Origin: UBA4656 sp002405525
GTDB taxonomy: Bacteria > Pseudomonadota > Gammaproteobacteria > Xanthomonadales > Ahniellaceae
Direction: 5' to 3'
NCBI GenBank assembly: GCA_036723735.1
Contig: DAIMGT010000005.1
Span: forward strand, 1 to 64,000
DNA length: 64,000 nt
The notes beneath the pieces were generated by a model. It worked only from the letters and a program-made list of their open reading frames with translations, did no database searches and had not been told where the DNA came from. The translations under genes and the position numbers were made by a program. This document shows positions 1-8,973 of this stretch, piece after piece. Position 1 is the stretch's first letter. Each line of letters starts with the position of its first letter.

Positions 1-239
1 GGTCAACCCGCATGTCGCTCGCCCGGCATAACCCACTTGAATTTCAACAGACCCTCTTTTTCCGATGGCGCGTTGCCCGGGTGTTCCGTGCGCCCGCCGA
101 GGCGCGGGAGCGCCGCGTGCGGCGCGATCGTCGCCTCTCGATCTTGCCGCACGCATTCCGGGCGCGAGGCTTGCGTTGGTGAGCGCGCTGCATGCAGCGA
201 TCCCGCGGTAGCGGACCCTGCGCCGCCCGCGGCGGCCGC
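1..239. other. left-edge region with no supported gene
   Basis: No reading frame here has a convincing start, ribosome-binding site or recognisable protein. The open plus-strand frames that begin here run antisense through the aminotransferase gene and look like GC-rich shadows. The region lies immediately downstream of that minus-strand gene. I see no clear terminator or RNA gene. Confidence 0.4.
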
Positions 240-1355
240 CTACCGGTCCAGCACCGTGCTCAACGCGCCCACCACGCGATCGACGTGCTCCGCCCGGCTG
301 CCATGGCCCATCAGCCCGATGCGCCACACCTTGCCGGCGAGTTCGCCCAGCCCGGCACCGATCTCGATGCCGAACTCGCCGAGCAGCCGACGGCGCGTGC
401 CCGCGTCGTCGACGCCCTCGGGGATGCGCACCGTGTTGAGCTGCGGCAGTCGCGCGTGTTCGGGCACCAGCAGGTCGAGGCCGATCGCGGCCAGCGCGTC
501 GCACAGCCGCAGGTGCGTCGCCTGGTGGCGGGCCCAGGAGGCCTCCAGGCCCTCTTCGTGCAGAATCAACAGTGCCTCGTGCAGCGCATACAGCATGTTG
601 ATCGGCGCGGTGTGGTGATACGCACGGCCGCCGTCGCCCGACCAGTAGGCCATCACCAGGCCGAGGTCGAGGAACCAGCTCTGCACCGGGGCCCTGCGTT
701 GCCTCAGGACGTCCAATGCGCGTTCCGAGAACGACACTGGCGACAGGCCGGGCGGGGCGGAAAGACATTTCTGCGAACCGGAGTAGACCGCGTCGGCGCC
801 CCACGCGTCGACCTCGACCGGGATGCCGCCGAGGCCGGTGACGCTGTCGACGATACTCAGCGCACCGTGCTCGCGGGCTAGTCGGCACAGTAGTTCGGCG
901 TCGGACCTCGCGCCGGTGGAAGTTTCGGCGTGGACGAAGGCCAGCGCCTTGGCGCCGGGGTTGGCCTTCAGCGCGGCCTCTGCTTTGGCCGGATCCACCG
1001 GCTGCCCGAAGGCGTCCTCGACCAGCACGCATTCTGCGCCGACGCGGATGACGTTCTCGCGCATCCGCCCGCCGAACACGCCATTACGGCACACGATGAC
1101 GGTGTCGCCCGGCTCGACGAGGTTGACGAAACAGGCCTCCATGCCGGCCGACCCGGGGGCGGAGATCGGCAGGGTGAGGCGGTTGCGCGTGCGGAAGGTG
1201 CGCTGGAGCAGCGCCTTCACCTCGTCCATCATCGCCACGAACCGTGGATCGAGGTGGCCGATGGTGGGGCGGGCGAGCGCAGCGAGCACGCGCGGCGGGA
1301 CGTTCGACGGACCGGGGCCGAGCAGAAGGCGATCGGGTGGAATGAAGGAATGCAT
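240..1355 (-). CDS. alanine-glyoxylate / serine-pyruvate type aminotransferase (class V)
   Basis: PLP-dependent class V aminotransferase of 371 residues, the usual length for the AGXT/SPT family, which transfers an amino group from alanine or serine to glyoxylate or pyruvate. The N-terminus LLLGPGPSNVPPRVL is the family opening. The PLP lysine lies in YSGSQKCLSAPPGLS, closely matching alanine-glyoxylate transaminases. ATG at 1355 is preceded by GGAG. The frame stays open far upstream, but that extension is Arg/His-rich and overlaps the divergent gene, so I exclude it. Cytosolic. The exact substrate cannot be fixed from sequence. Confidence 0.9.
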   Translation of the reverse strand: MHSFIPPDRLLLGPGPSNVPPRVLAALARPTIGHLDPRFVAMMDEVKALLQRTFRTRNRLTLPISAPGSAGMEACFVNLVEPGDTVIVCRNGVFGGRMRENVIRVGAECVLVEDAFGQPVDPAKAEAALKANPGAKALAFVHAETSTGARSDAELLCRLAREHGALSIVDSVTGLGGIPVEVDAWGADAVYSGSQKCLSAPPGLSPVSFSERALDVLRQRRAPVQSWFLDLGLVMAYWSGDGGRAYHHTAPINMLYALHEALLILHEEGLEASWARHQATHLRLCDALAAIGLDLLVPEHARLPQLNTVRIPEGVDDAGTRRRLLGEFGIEIGAGLGELAGKVWRIGLMGHGSRAEHVDRVVGALSTVLDR

Positions 1356-1478
1356 TCGGGCTCCGTGGAAGTCGGTGCGAAAAAGGTGCCGCGCGGCTCG
1401 GTGCGGCGATCGACCTCGATCATGCCGGGCGGACAGCGGGCGGTCGAGACCGGGTGAGAACTTCGGTGGAGGATCGCG

Positions 1479-2366
1479 ATGGCAGGCGACCATGTGGTGG
1501 TGTGTGGTGGCGGTGCGCAGGGCGCAGCCGTGGTGCGGGCGCTCCGTCGGCGCGGCGCGGCGGTGCGGGTTGCAGGGCGTGATGCGACGACGGCGCGAGC
1601 TGCGTTCGGCGGCGAGGTCAGCTTCGCGCATGCGGACCTCGATTGCCCCGCGACCCTGGTCGAAGCGCTGGCCGGTTGCGCCGGTGCGTTCGTGATGCTG
1701 CCGATTCCACCCGGCTTCGCAGTCAGCCGGGCGCCAGGGTTGGGGCTGCTCGACGCGCTGGCGCGCGCGCGACCGCCTCGGCTCGTGTTCAGGACCGGGG
1801 GATTCGCGGTTCCGGCGCTCGCCGCTTCCGGCTACGTGCAGGGCAACGTGGCAATGGCCGCCTCGGTGCGCGCGGTCGGCGCGCCGACACTGGTGCTGCG
1901 CCCCGCAATCTATCTCGACATTCTGCTGTGGACCGACCTGACAGTGGCGCTGCGTGGTGAGGGCGTGCTCGCCTACCCGCCGCTGCCGGCAGACCGCCGC
2001 TTGTCGTGGACCGTGCACGATGATCAGGGCGAGTCTGCTGCGGTCGCGCTCATCGCGCAGACGTTTCCGCAGGGAGAGTACGACGTGGTCGTCCACGGTG
2101 CGCCGACGCAGGTCGAACTCGCGAACCTCCTCGGCAGGGTCCTAGGACGCCCGGTCGTCCACCGTCCTGCGACGCCGGATACGTTCGGGGCGACGCTGGG
2201 CGCGACGCTCGGCAGCGTCGAGATCGGCGGCGGTATCGCGCAGATGTACGCCGCGGTAGTGGCGGCGGGGCCGGACGCCGCCGTACTCGATCCCGCGCCG
2301 CCGGAGCGCGCGGTCGGGGCGCGGATGTCGGCGGTCGACGACCGGTTGCAACGTCACTTCCGCTGA
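1479..2366 (+). CDS. NmrA-like NAD(P)-binding oxidoreductase
   Basis: Rossmann-fold protein of 295 residues. The N-terminus reads VVVCGGGAQGAAVVRALRR, a glycine-rich dinucleotide loop after the first strand, followed by an ADLDCPATLVEAL segment typical of NmrA/atypical short-chain dehydrogenases, whose second acidic position follows the HADL strand. The frame has a GGAGG-like site (tggagga) before ATG 1479. It diverges from the aminotransferase across a 123-bp promoter region. NmrA-family members act as redox-sensing regulators or as quinone or isoflavone-type reductases; nothing here decides between these. Confidence 0.75.
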   Translation: MAGDHVVVCGGGAQGAAVVRALRRRGAAVRVAGRDATTARAAFGGEVSFAHADLDCPATLVEALAGCAGAFVMLPIPPGFAVSRAPGLGLLDALARARPPRLVFRTGGFAVPALAASGYVQGNVAMAASVRAVGAPTLVLRPAIYLDILLWTDLTVALRGEGVLAYPPLPADRRLSWTVHDDQGESAAVALIAQTFPQGEYDVVVHGAPTQVELANLLGRVLGRPVVHRPATPDTFGATLGATLGSVEIGGGIAQMYAAVVAAGPDAAVLDPAPPERAVGARMSAVDDRLQRHFR

Positions 2367-2681
2367 GGCGGGTCGCCGGCGGGCCGGTGGCGCGCTGAAG
2401 TGACGCCGTCCTTCGCAGCCTCGCCGGGTTCGCGCCGGTCCATGCGGTGCCGCTGCGCAGGCCTGCCCACGGGCACGGCGGCTGGGTCGCGCCCGCCGCC
2501 GTGGACGGAGCGCGCGGACCCGCTGCGTACTGAGCGGTGGTCGCCACGGGTTCCGGCTGCCGCTCCGTGCGGCGCGGTGCGATGCAAATGTCGCCGCGGA
2601 ACACCGGCCTCGCCAGGCAGCCCTCGGTGTACCCTGCGCGGGGAGCAGCGACGCGGCCTGGCGACCGTAAAGGAAAGCGTC
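2367..2681. other. intergenic region upstream of the OYE gene
   Basis: The 315 bases between the NmrA-like gene and the flavin oxidoreductase. The downstream frame is open through most of it, but the translation is Arg/Pro/Cys-rich, matches no family and lacks a credible start. I read it as non-coding leader containing the promoter of the downstream gene. No strong hairpin was noted. Confidence 0.4.
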
Positions 2682-4019
2682 ATGCAGACGACTGATCCAC
2701 CGCACATCGGCACGCGGCTGCGACTTCCCTGCGGGGCCGTGCTGGTCAACCGCCTCTGCAAGTCGGCGATGACCGAGGGTGTCGCCGACCCGTGGCAGCG
2801 CGCCACCGCTCGGCATGCGACGCTGTACCGGCGCTGGCGCGACGGTGGGATCGGGCTTTCGATCACCGGCAACGTGATGATCGATCGCGAGGTGCTCGAG
2901 CGGCCCGGCAACGTGGCGATCGATGCCACCGATCCGCGCACCACCGACGCCGACGCGCGCGCGCGGCTGGCGCGCTGGGCGAGCGCGGGCACCGGCGGCG
3001 GTGCGCACCTGTGGATGCAGCTTTCTCACGCCGGACGACAAAGCCCGCGTTATGTCACGACCCGTACCGTCGGACCCTCTGCGGTAGGGCTCGAACTGCT
3101 CGGCAACTACGCCCGGCCGCGCGCGCTCACCGATGCCGAGATCCGCGCCTTCATCGGCCGTTTCGGTACCGCCGCCGCAATTGCGCGCGATTGCGGGTTC
3201 ACCGGCGTGCAGGTCCACGCCGCACACGGTTACCTGCTCAGCGCCTTCCTGTCGCCGGTCACCAACCGGCGCGATGACGCGTGGGGCGGCGCGGTCGGCA
3301 GCCGCGCGCGTTTTCTCGTCGAGGCGGTGCGTGCGTCGCGGCGTGCGGTCGGGGCCGACTTTCCGGTGGCGGTGAAACTGAACTCGGATGACTTCCGCAA
3401 GGGCGGCTTCAGCCATGCCGATTGCCTCGAGGTGGTCCGGTTGCTGAACGCCGAATCGATCGACCTGCTCGAGATCAGCGGCGGAACCTACGAGCAGCCG
3501 CGCCTGCTCGGCTACGAGGGCGTCGCCGATAGCGCGGAGCCGGTACGCGCCAGCACCCGCGTGCGGGAGGCCTACTTCATCGAGTATGCCGATGCGATTC
3601 GTCCTGTCGCCGCAATGCCGCTACTGCTCACCGGCGGTTTTCGCTCCCTCGCGGCAATGGACGCAGCCCTGGCCGATGGTGCCTGCGACGCGGTGGGCCT
3701 CGGCCGCCCGCTCGTGACGGAGCCGGACCTGCCGACCCGATTGCTGTCGGGCACTGCGGCGCTGGCGCTGCCGTTCGATCGCCAGCTGCGATTGGCCGAA
3801 CGCGGCTGGCGGTCACCGGGCAGTCGCTTCTTGCCGTTGCGCGTGGCCAATGTGCTCGGAGCGCAGGGCTGGTATTACCGCAATATCGCGCGCCTCGCGG
3901 ACGGGCTGCAGCCCGACCTGCGCGCCCGCCTGTCGCGCGCCATCGGCTGGTACCTGATCGATGAGTTGGCATCTGCGGTGCGGCGGCGGCGAGCGCGCAA
4001 GCGACAAGCGCCGCCCTGA
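2682..4019 (+). CDS. Old Yellow Enzyme family NADH:flavin oxidoreductase
   Basis: FMN-dependent TIM-barrel ene-reductase family, 445 residues. Visible family features are VNRLCKSAMTEG near the N-terminus (flavin-contact region), HLWMQLSHAGRQ, the barrel signature VHAAHGYLLSAFLSPVTNRR, and LLLTGGFRS plus DAVGLGRPLVTEPDLP at the phosphate-binding end. The start at ATG 2682 follows AAAGGAAAG at good spacing; an upstream open extension lacks family similarity. The C-terminus carries an extra basic, partly amphipathic tail (RAIGWYLIDELAS, then many Arg/Lys) beyond the core barrel. It converges on the diguanylate cyclase. Likely cytosolic reduction of activated alkenes; the native substrate is unknown. 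Confidence 0.88.
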   Translation: MQTTDPPHIGTRLRLPCGAVLVNRLCKSAMTEGVADPWQRATARHATLYRRWRDGGIGLSITGNVMIDREVLERPGNVAIDATDPRTTDADARARLARWASAGTGGGAHLWMQLSHAGRQSPRYVTTRTVGPSAVGLELLGNYARPRALTDAEIRAFIGRFGTAAAIARDCGFTGVQVHAAHGYLLSAFLSPVTNRRDDAWGGAVGSRARFLVEAVRASRRAVGADFPVAVKLNSDDFRKGGFSHADCLEVVRLLNAESIDLLEISGGTYEQPRLLGYEGVADSAEPVRASTRVREAYFIEYADAIRPVAAMPLLLTGGFRSLAAMDAALADGACDAVGLGRPLVTEPDLPTRLLSGTAALALPFDRQLRLAERGWRSPGSRFLPLRVANVLGAQGWYYRNIARLADGLQPDLRARLSRAIGWYLIDELASAVRRRRARKRQAPP

Positions 4020-4107
4020 CGGCCCGCCCGCCCAATCGGTGATTCGATCGATCCGCGGGGCCGTCGATGCCACGCACCGCCACGGTGTCCGGCGGCACCC
4101 TGCCGAG

Positions 4108-5457
4108 TCACCCCATCATGCACTGGTTGCGTCCCTGGCGCTTGGCGCGATACATCGCCTCGTCGGCGCGCTCGAACACGGTTTCCGGCGTGTCGTCGCC
4201 CTGGAAGACGGCGATGCCGCAGGACACCGTGACCGGGATCGGTTTCTGCCGGTAGTGGAAGTTCAGGCGCGCGATCCGTTCGCGAAGAGTGTTGCAAACG
4301 CGCAGCGCGTCCTCCGGACCGGTGCCGAGCAGCAGCATGGCGAATTCCTCGCCGCCGTAGCGGGCCACGAAGTCGACCTCGCGGATGTGCTTTGCAAGGT
4401 GCTGCGCCACGACATATAGCAGTTTGTCGCCGGCTGCGTGGCCGTAGGTGTCGTTGATCGCCTTGAAGCGGTCGATGTCCCAGGCGACGAGGCACATCGT
4501 CCTGCTGAAGCGCTTCCAACGCGCGTACTCGTGGGCGATGCGCTGGTCCCAAGCAAGGCGGTTCGGAATACCGGTCAGTGCATCCGTGGTCGAAAGACGC
4601 TGCTCGCGGCGCAGCGAGTCCTGCAGGGCCTTGGTCTCGCGCTCGAGTTCGCCGATCCGGGTCCGCATCCGCTTCGCGCGCTGTCGGTATTCGGACAGCC
4701 GCTCGGTTTCGCGCGACCGGAACTCGCCGACATGGTGGAGGATCGCCGTGGTGCGAGCCACCACGTCGCGGCGCAAAGCCTCCAGCTCCTGCGCAGCGCG
4801 GACGCTCTCGCCCAGGCGCGCCAGTTCCTCGCCGACCTCACCTTCCAGCCGCTGTCCCGACTGCCGCGATGCCTCGCGATCGCTGTCCTCGCCGAACAGA
4901 TAGGCCGCTACCTCGTCGAGCTGGCTGTTGACGTGGGCAAGCGTGCGTTCCACCTCGCCGCGATCCCGCTGCAGCGCCTGCAGTTGCTCGTTGACCAGTT
5001 CAGCCATCCGCTCGATCGCTTCGGCCACCGCGACGTCGCTGGTGGCTTCAGCCAGCATGGCTTTGAGTTCGTCGACCCGCGGACCGGCCCGGGGTTCCAG
5101 CGCCAGCCGGTCCAGCAGGCGCGTGAGGAAGGCTGCCGCCTGGCCGAAGGCACTGCTTGGGCCGGCACATGGACGCAACGTCGCGTCCGGGTCGTCGAGC
5201 GCCGAGATCGCGCGATGCAGGCCGCCGAGCAGGGCCTCGATGTCCGGGGCGGGCGCCCGCCGGCGCAGGACTGCGGCTACCCGGCCGAGCTGGTCGTCCA
5301 GCTCGGCCGATTGCCCGCGTGCGGCGACGCAAAGGTGCCCGACGAGGCGTCGCAACGCCTGTTCCAGAGCCAGCCAGGCCTGTTCGTGCACCGCGATCTC
5401 GTTCGGCGCGATGCGGACAGGGGCTGGCGATTGCGGTTCGACCGGCATGGAGTCCAC
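4108..5457 (-). CDS. GGDEF diguanylate cyclase with long helical N-terminal region
   Basis: Synthesises c-di-GMP from two GTP. It has 449 residues: an alpha-helical, largely coiled-coil N-terminal region (about 1-280, many Glu/Arg/Gln heptad-like runs) and a C-terminal GGDEF domain (about 285-449) opening with STDALTGIPNRLAWDQR. The active-site motif is YGGEEFAMLL. An RxxD inhibitory site (REVD) sits exactly five residues before GGEEF, so product inhibition is expected. No membrane segment is seen, so it is probably cytosolic and controlled by dimerisation through the helical part. Start ATG 5457; its promoter lies in the 5458-5694 gap. Confidence 0.92.
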   Translation of the reverse strand: MDSMPVEPQSPAPVRIAPNEIAVHEQAWLALEQALRRLVGHLCVAARGQSAELDDQLGRVAAVLRRRAPAPDIEALLGGLHRAISALDDPDATLRPCAGPSSAFGQAAAFLTRLLDRLALEPRAGPRVDELKAMLAEATSDVAVAEAIERMAELVNEQLQALQRDRGEVERTLAHVNSQLDEVAAYLFGEDSDREASRQSGQRLEGEVGEELARLGESVRAAQELEALRRDVVARTTAILHHVGEFRSRETERLSEYRQRAKRMRTRIGELERETKALQDSLRREQRLSTTDALTGIPNRLAWDQRIAHEYARWKRFSRTMCLVAWDIDRFKAINDTYGHAAGDKLLYVVAQHLAKHIREVDFVARYGGEEFAMLLLGTGPEDALRVCNTLRERIARLNFHYRQKPIPVTVSCGIAVFQGDDTPETVFERADEAMYRAKRQGRNQCMMG

Positions 5458-5598
5458 CTGGGGCGACAGACCGCCTCCCGGACCTGTATCGGCTCGCCCC
5501 TGCCTCCCACCGGGAGCGGTCGAGCGATACGGTCGCGGAGCGGCAAACCCTCAGCAAGAAGCGGGCCGGGGCGCGGGGCGCAGGGATTTGCCGCGTCC

Positions 5599-5626
5599 CA
5601 GCAGGGTGTTTCTCAATACCCTGCTG
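5599..5626. repeat. perfect 9-bp-stem hairpin in the DGC/YceH intergenic region
   Basis: CAGCAGGGT (5599-5607) pairs perfectly with ACCCTGCTG (5618-5626) around a 10-nt T-rich loop. A related, weaker hairpin with nearly the same left arm and a TTTTCAA loop is at 24523-24542. It lies between two minus-strand genes, 93 bases or more upstream of the nearest stop, so it may be an extragenic palindrome or part of the leader of the YceH-like gene's neighbour. It lacks a T-tract and is not a typical terminator. Confidence 0.5.
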
Positions 5627-5694
5627 CCGGTTCGGGCGGCCGACGATCCGCGCCGCAGGCGGGCGACCGCGTGCGCCCCAGGCCAGGCCGGTGC

Positions 5695-6327
5695 TCAGGT
5701 GCCCGTGCGGGCCGCCTCCAGTGCGGCGACCCGGGCTTCCAGGGCCTCGATGCGGGCAGCAAGCGCTTCGCGCGGCGCGGGTGCCGGCGCCGATCCGTTG
5801 GCCGCAGCCTCGGTGGCGGCGGCTTCACCGCACAGAAGATGCATGTAGCGGTCTTCACGCTGGCCTGCGCCGCGTGGCAGGCGCAGGGCCAGGGCAGGCT
5901 GACGTGCGACCAGGCGATCCAGCGTGTCGCGCACGTCATCCGGCGACGGGAATTCGGCGAGGCGTTCGCTGCGGGCGTGAAGCTCGCCGACCGTCTGCGG
6001 GCCCCGCAGCACCAGCAGGCAGAGCAGGGCGCGTTGCCGGACCGTGGTGGTGAAAGCCTGATCGAAACGGTGGTCGTAGCGAAGGGCCCGCGCGCCGCGG
6101 ACCACCCGCACCAGGCCGCGGTCCTCGAGCTGGCGCAGGGCGTGGCCGACCAGGCCCGGCTCGAGGTCCATCACCGGCTCGCGGCTGGTCTTCTGGTTGC
6201 AGGCCGCAACGAGCGCATGTTCGGTCAGCGGGTAGGCATCCGGCGTGATGGCGGCCTTTTCCACCAGGCAGCCCAGCACACGAGCCTGCACCGGGTCGAG
6301 CGGGACGAGGGGTTCGGACTCCGTCAT
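5695..6327 (-). CDS. YceH family (DUF480) winged-helix protein
   Basis: 210 residues, close to the family norm of about 215. The conserved N-terminus is LDPVQARVLGCLVEKAAITP followed by YPLTEHALVAACNQKTSREPV, the DUF480 signature of two winged-helix domains. Further motifs are GLVGHALRQLEDRGLVR and LLVLRGPQTVGELHARSERLAEF. The last 25 residues form a short Leu/Ala/Glu coiled coil. ATG 6327 begins the recognisable family sequence; the open frame further upstream is Arg/Pro-rich and unlike the family. Biochemical role unknown; the fold suggests DNA or protein binding. Confidence 0.88.
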   Translation of the reverse strand: MTESEPLVPLDPVQARVLGCLVEKAAITPDAYPLTEHALVAACNQKTSREPVMDLEPGLVGHALRQLEDRGLVRVVRGARALRYDHRFDQAFTTTVRQRALLCLLVLRGPQTVGELHARSERLAEFPSPDDVRDTLDRLVARQPALALRLPRGAGQREDRYMHLLCGEAAATEAAANGSAPAPAPREALAARIEALEARVAALEAARTGT

Positions 6328-6526
6328 GGCGGCGGCTCGGTTCGGGGCCGGCAGGATACGCGCGACTGGCGGCGTCGCAAAGCCGCTCCGGCACCACGCG
6401 CCGCCCGAGTGGTGCGCGGGGCGGCCGCACCCGGCGCGCACTGCCACACCTCGGGCCGTGTTCGGCCGCGGCGGCGCGATCGGGCGGGTCGCAGCGCCCT
6501 GCCGAACGCGCCGCATCAACGGTGGT

Positions 6527-6964
6527 TCAGATCCGCTCGACCCGGCTACCGCGCACGATCACCCGGGCACCGTCCCGCAGGGGACCGAGCTCGCTTTGCC
6601 GCACCACCACGCGGCGGCCGTCATCCAGCGCCACGAAAATCTCGTAGTAAGGACCGGCGTTGTTGTTTTTTTCCACCTCGTTGCCGACCACCCCGCCGGC
6701 CACCGCGCCTGCGATGGTCGCCGCCTTGCGTCCGTCGCCCTTGCCGAGCGTGTTGCCGAGTACGCCGCCGATGATCGCCCCGAGGACGGCCCCGCCCCCG
6801 GAGGCGTAGGACTCACCATCGTAGACGCGCTCGATGCGCTCGACCACGCCACAGTTGGCGCAACGTAGGGGACCGCCGTCGGCGGCGTAGTAGCGCGGGG
6901 GCGGGGACGAGGCGCAGGCAGCGAGACCGAGGGCGAGGATGGATGCGATGACGAAACGGTGCAT
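6527..6964 (-). CDS. glycine-zipper outer-membrane lipoprotein (17-kDa antigen / SlyB-like)
   Basis: 145 residues. The signal peptide ends in a lipobox (LGLAAC, Cys17), so it should be lipidated and exported. A small segment with paired cysteines (LRCANCG) follows. Then a glycine-zipper 2TM domain, GGGAVLGAIIGGVLGNTLGK and AGAVAGGVVGNEVEKN, of the type found in Rickettsia 17-kDa antigen and SlyB-like proteins. The C-terminal part (YYEIFVALDDGRRVVVRQ...ARVIVRGSRVERI) is the usual beta-rich tail of the family. ATG 6964 is chosen because it starts the signal peptide. Probable envelope-integrity role, inferred only from family. Confidence 0.88.
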   Translation of the reverse strand: MHRFVIASILALGLAACASSPPPRYYAADGGPLRCANCGVVERIERVYDGESYASGGGAVLGAIIGGVLGNTLGKGDGRKAATIAGAVAGGVVGNEVEKNNNAGPYYEIFVALDDGRRVVVRQSELGPLRDGARVIVRGSRVERI

Positions 6965-7120
6965 GGACGCGCTCCAGAGAAAGGACGCTGCTCGATCGTG
7001 GCGCGCCGAGCCTGAACGGTGACGGACCGGCCGCACGCGGGGTGTGGAGCATTGTTCCGGCTGCGCGTCGAGGGGCTCGACCCCCGGGAGATGCGGCCAC
7101 GACCAGCCTCTCGCGAAGCC

Positions 7121-7264
7121 GCTCAGCGCCTGTGAAAGAGCCCGCATCCTGTGGGTTCTCCAGTCGCGAGTCCGGCACCGGTCCGGACTCGCTCCCGCTC
7201 CCGCGAATCATGCACTGGCGTGCATGAGCCGCGCGCGGGCGATCCACGGCGTACCTGAAACTCT
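7121..7264 (-). repeat. multi-hairpin interspersed repeat, copy F
   Basis: Read on the minus strand this matches the copies at 22.9 and 39.0 kb: a GTGGATCG segment, the CATGCACGCC/GTGCATG hairpin, GCGAGTCCGGACCGG followed by TGCCGGACTCGCGACTGG, then AACCCACAGGATGCGGGCT. The 5' hairpin is eroded. The copy begins about 58 nt after the stop of the minus-strand DUF3011 gene and has the same orientation as that gene. The remaining 6965-7120 and 7265-7321 hold the lipoprotein promoter region and nothing else I can identify. Confidence 0.8.
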
Positions 7265-7321
7265 GCCCTTCCACTGCTGCTCAGGGGAGGCCTGCGGGAG
7301 GCTTGTCGTTTCCCGGGTGAC

Positions 7322-8044
7322 TCAGCGGACCTCGAAGTCCGCAGCGCAACCGTTGCTGACCCAGATGCCGCGACGGTCATGGCCCCAGGTACGGCCCTCG
7401 ACGCAGGCCGCGCGGCTGATCTGCCGGGCGAGATAGACCCGACCGCCGCGGCGGGTCGAACAGTAATTCGGCTCGTAGTCGCGCGACTCGCAGCGCACCC
7501 ATTCGCCGCCGCCTCCCGGACGCCAGGCGGACTCCGCGTAGCTGATGTCGAACACCCCGGCGCAGCCGTCCTCGACCCAGCCGCCGCGGCGGTCGAAACC
7601 CCAATTGCGGCCGAAGCCGCAGCGCGTATCGCTGATCTGGCGCGACAGGTAGGCGGTTCCCCAGCCCACGTCGGCGGGGCAGTAGCGGCGCCGGTAGTCG
7701 CGCGATTCGCAGCGCACGCTGTCGGGACGGTGGAAACCGCCGCCGCCGGTGGCCGGCGGCCAGCGGTAGTCGCTGTCGCGATAGCCGATCTCGAATTCCC
7801 CGCCGCAGCCCTCGGTCACCACGATGCCGCGCGCGTCGCGCCACCAGGTGCGGCCGCGGATGCACTCCGAGCGGCTGGTCTGGCGCGCCAGGCGCACGCC
7901 GCGATCGGTGTCGGCCGGGCAGAACTGGCGACGGAAGTCGATCGATTCGCAGCGGATGACGTCGTTGCCGCCGTACTGCGCGGACGCTGTTGACGGCGAC
8001 AGCAGGATCGCCCCCAGCAGGGCGAGCAGGACGAACACGCGCAT
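7322..8044 (-). CDS. secreted protein with three tandem DUF3011 repeats
   Basis: 240 residues with a Sec signal peptide (MRVFVLLALLGAILLSPSTASAQ). The mature protein is three imperfect repeats of about 65 residues. Each has a VRCES-type start (IRCESIDFRRQFCPAD, VRCESRDYRRRYCPAD, VRCESRDYEPNYCSTR), an (L)ARQ(T/I)S-x-x-x-C segment, a W-x-x-D-x-R-G motif and a GC-x-x-x-F end. The four spaced cysteines per repeat suggest disulfides in the periplasm or outside. DUF3011 proteins are common in Lysobacterales and have no assigned function. ATG 8044 opens the signal peptide. It diverges from the ABC operon. Confidence 0.87.
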   Translation of the reverse strand: MRVFVLLALLGAILLSPSTASAQYGGNDVIRCESIDFRRQFCPADTDRGVRLARQTSRSECIRGRTWWRDARGIVVTEGCGGEFEIGYRDSDYRWPPATGGGGFHRPDSVRCESRDYRRRYCPADVGWGTAYLSRQISDTRCGFGRNWGFDRRGGWVEDGCAGVFDISYAESAWRPGGGGEWVRCESRDYEPNYCSTRRGGRVYLARQISRAACVEGRTWGHDRRGIWVSNGCAADFEVR

Positions 8045-8253
8045 GACAATGACTCCGTTGGGTCCCCGATCGAAGAAGATAAACCGGCGGGCCATGGATG
8101 GGAAGCGCCTGCGCAGGCCTCCGCCGCCCACGCAGCCGGCATCGGTGCGCGAACCTGCGTGGATGCTGCGCTGCCGCGACGGCGGCGCATGCGCCGTGGC
8201 GCGGGAGCGCATCCTGGCGCGGGCGGCGGGTGAGCGCCTGATAGACTTTTGCG

Positions 8254-8973
8254 GTGGATGACGTCCAGCCCAACCTGGTCTTCCGTGCGCGCGGGCTGGC
8301 CAAGGTCTATCGGATGGGGGACGTCGAAGTGCACGCCCTGCGCGGGGTCGATCTCGACCTGTGGGCGGGTGAATTCGTGGTCCTGCTGGGACCCTCCGGC
8401 AGCGGCAAGTCCACCCTGCTGAACATCCTCGGCGGGCTGGATGCACCCACCGGCGGCCGCGTCTGGTATCACGGCGAAGACCTGGTCGACGCCGACGATG
8501 CCCGCCTGACGGCGTTCCGCCGCGAGCACGTCGGTTTCGTGTTCCAGTTCTACAACCTGATTCCCAGCCTGACCGCGCGCGAGAACGTGGCGATTGTGAC
8601 CGAGATCGCCGCCGCGCCGATGCGCCCCGAGGAGGCGCTGGCGCTGGTGGGCCTCGGCGACCGGATGGATCATTTCCCGGCGCAGCTGTCCGGCGGGCAG
8701 CAGCAGCGGGTGGCGATCGCGCGCGCCATCGCCAAGCGCCCGGCGGTGCTGCTGTGCGACGAGCCCACCGGCGCACTGGATTCAGCCACCGGCGTGCTGG
8801 TGCTGCAGGCCCTGGAGCGGATCAACGCGGAGCTCGGCACCACCACGGTGGTGATCACCCACAACGCCGACATTGCGCGCATGGCCAGCAGGGTGCTGCA
8901 CCTCGCCGATGGTCGGATCGCGCGCATCGACGAGAACGCGCAGCGCACCCCGGCCCGGGACCTGCACTGGTGA
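8254..8973 (+). CDS. ABC transporter ATP-binding protein (LolD/MacB type)
   Basis: 239-residue ATPase of the MacB/LolD/FtsE class. Walker A is GPSGSGKST, the Q-loop is FVFQFYNLIPSLTARENV, the signature is LSGGQQQR, Walker B is VLLCDEPTGALD, and the H-loop is VVITHN. The start is GTG 8254 (an ATG four bases later is out of frame). Its TGA overlaps the GTG of the permease (GTGA), indicating translational coupling. It powers the FtsX-type permease encoded next. Confidence 0.92.
   Translation: MDDVQPNLVFRARGLAKVYRMGDVEVHALRGVDLDLWAGEFVVLLGPSGSGKSTLLNILGGLDAPTGGRVWYHGEDLVDADDARLTAFRREHVGFVFQFYNLIPSLTARENVAIVTEIAAAPMRPEEALALVGLGDRMDHFPAQLSGGQQQRVAIARAIAKRPAVLLCDEPTGALDSATGVLVLQALERINAELGTTTVVITHNADIARMASRVLHLADGRIARIDENAQRTPARDLHW

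Noticed and set aside
2400..2681. 94-residue N-terminal extension of the Old Yellow Enzyme
   Set aside because: Arg/Pro/Cys-rich translation without family similarity, and a good ribosome-binding site precedes the internal ATG at 2682.
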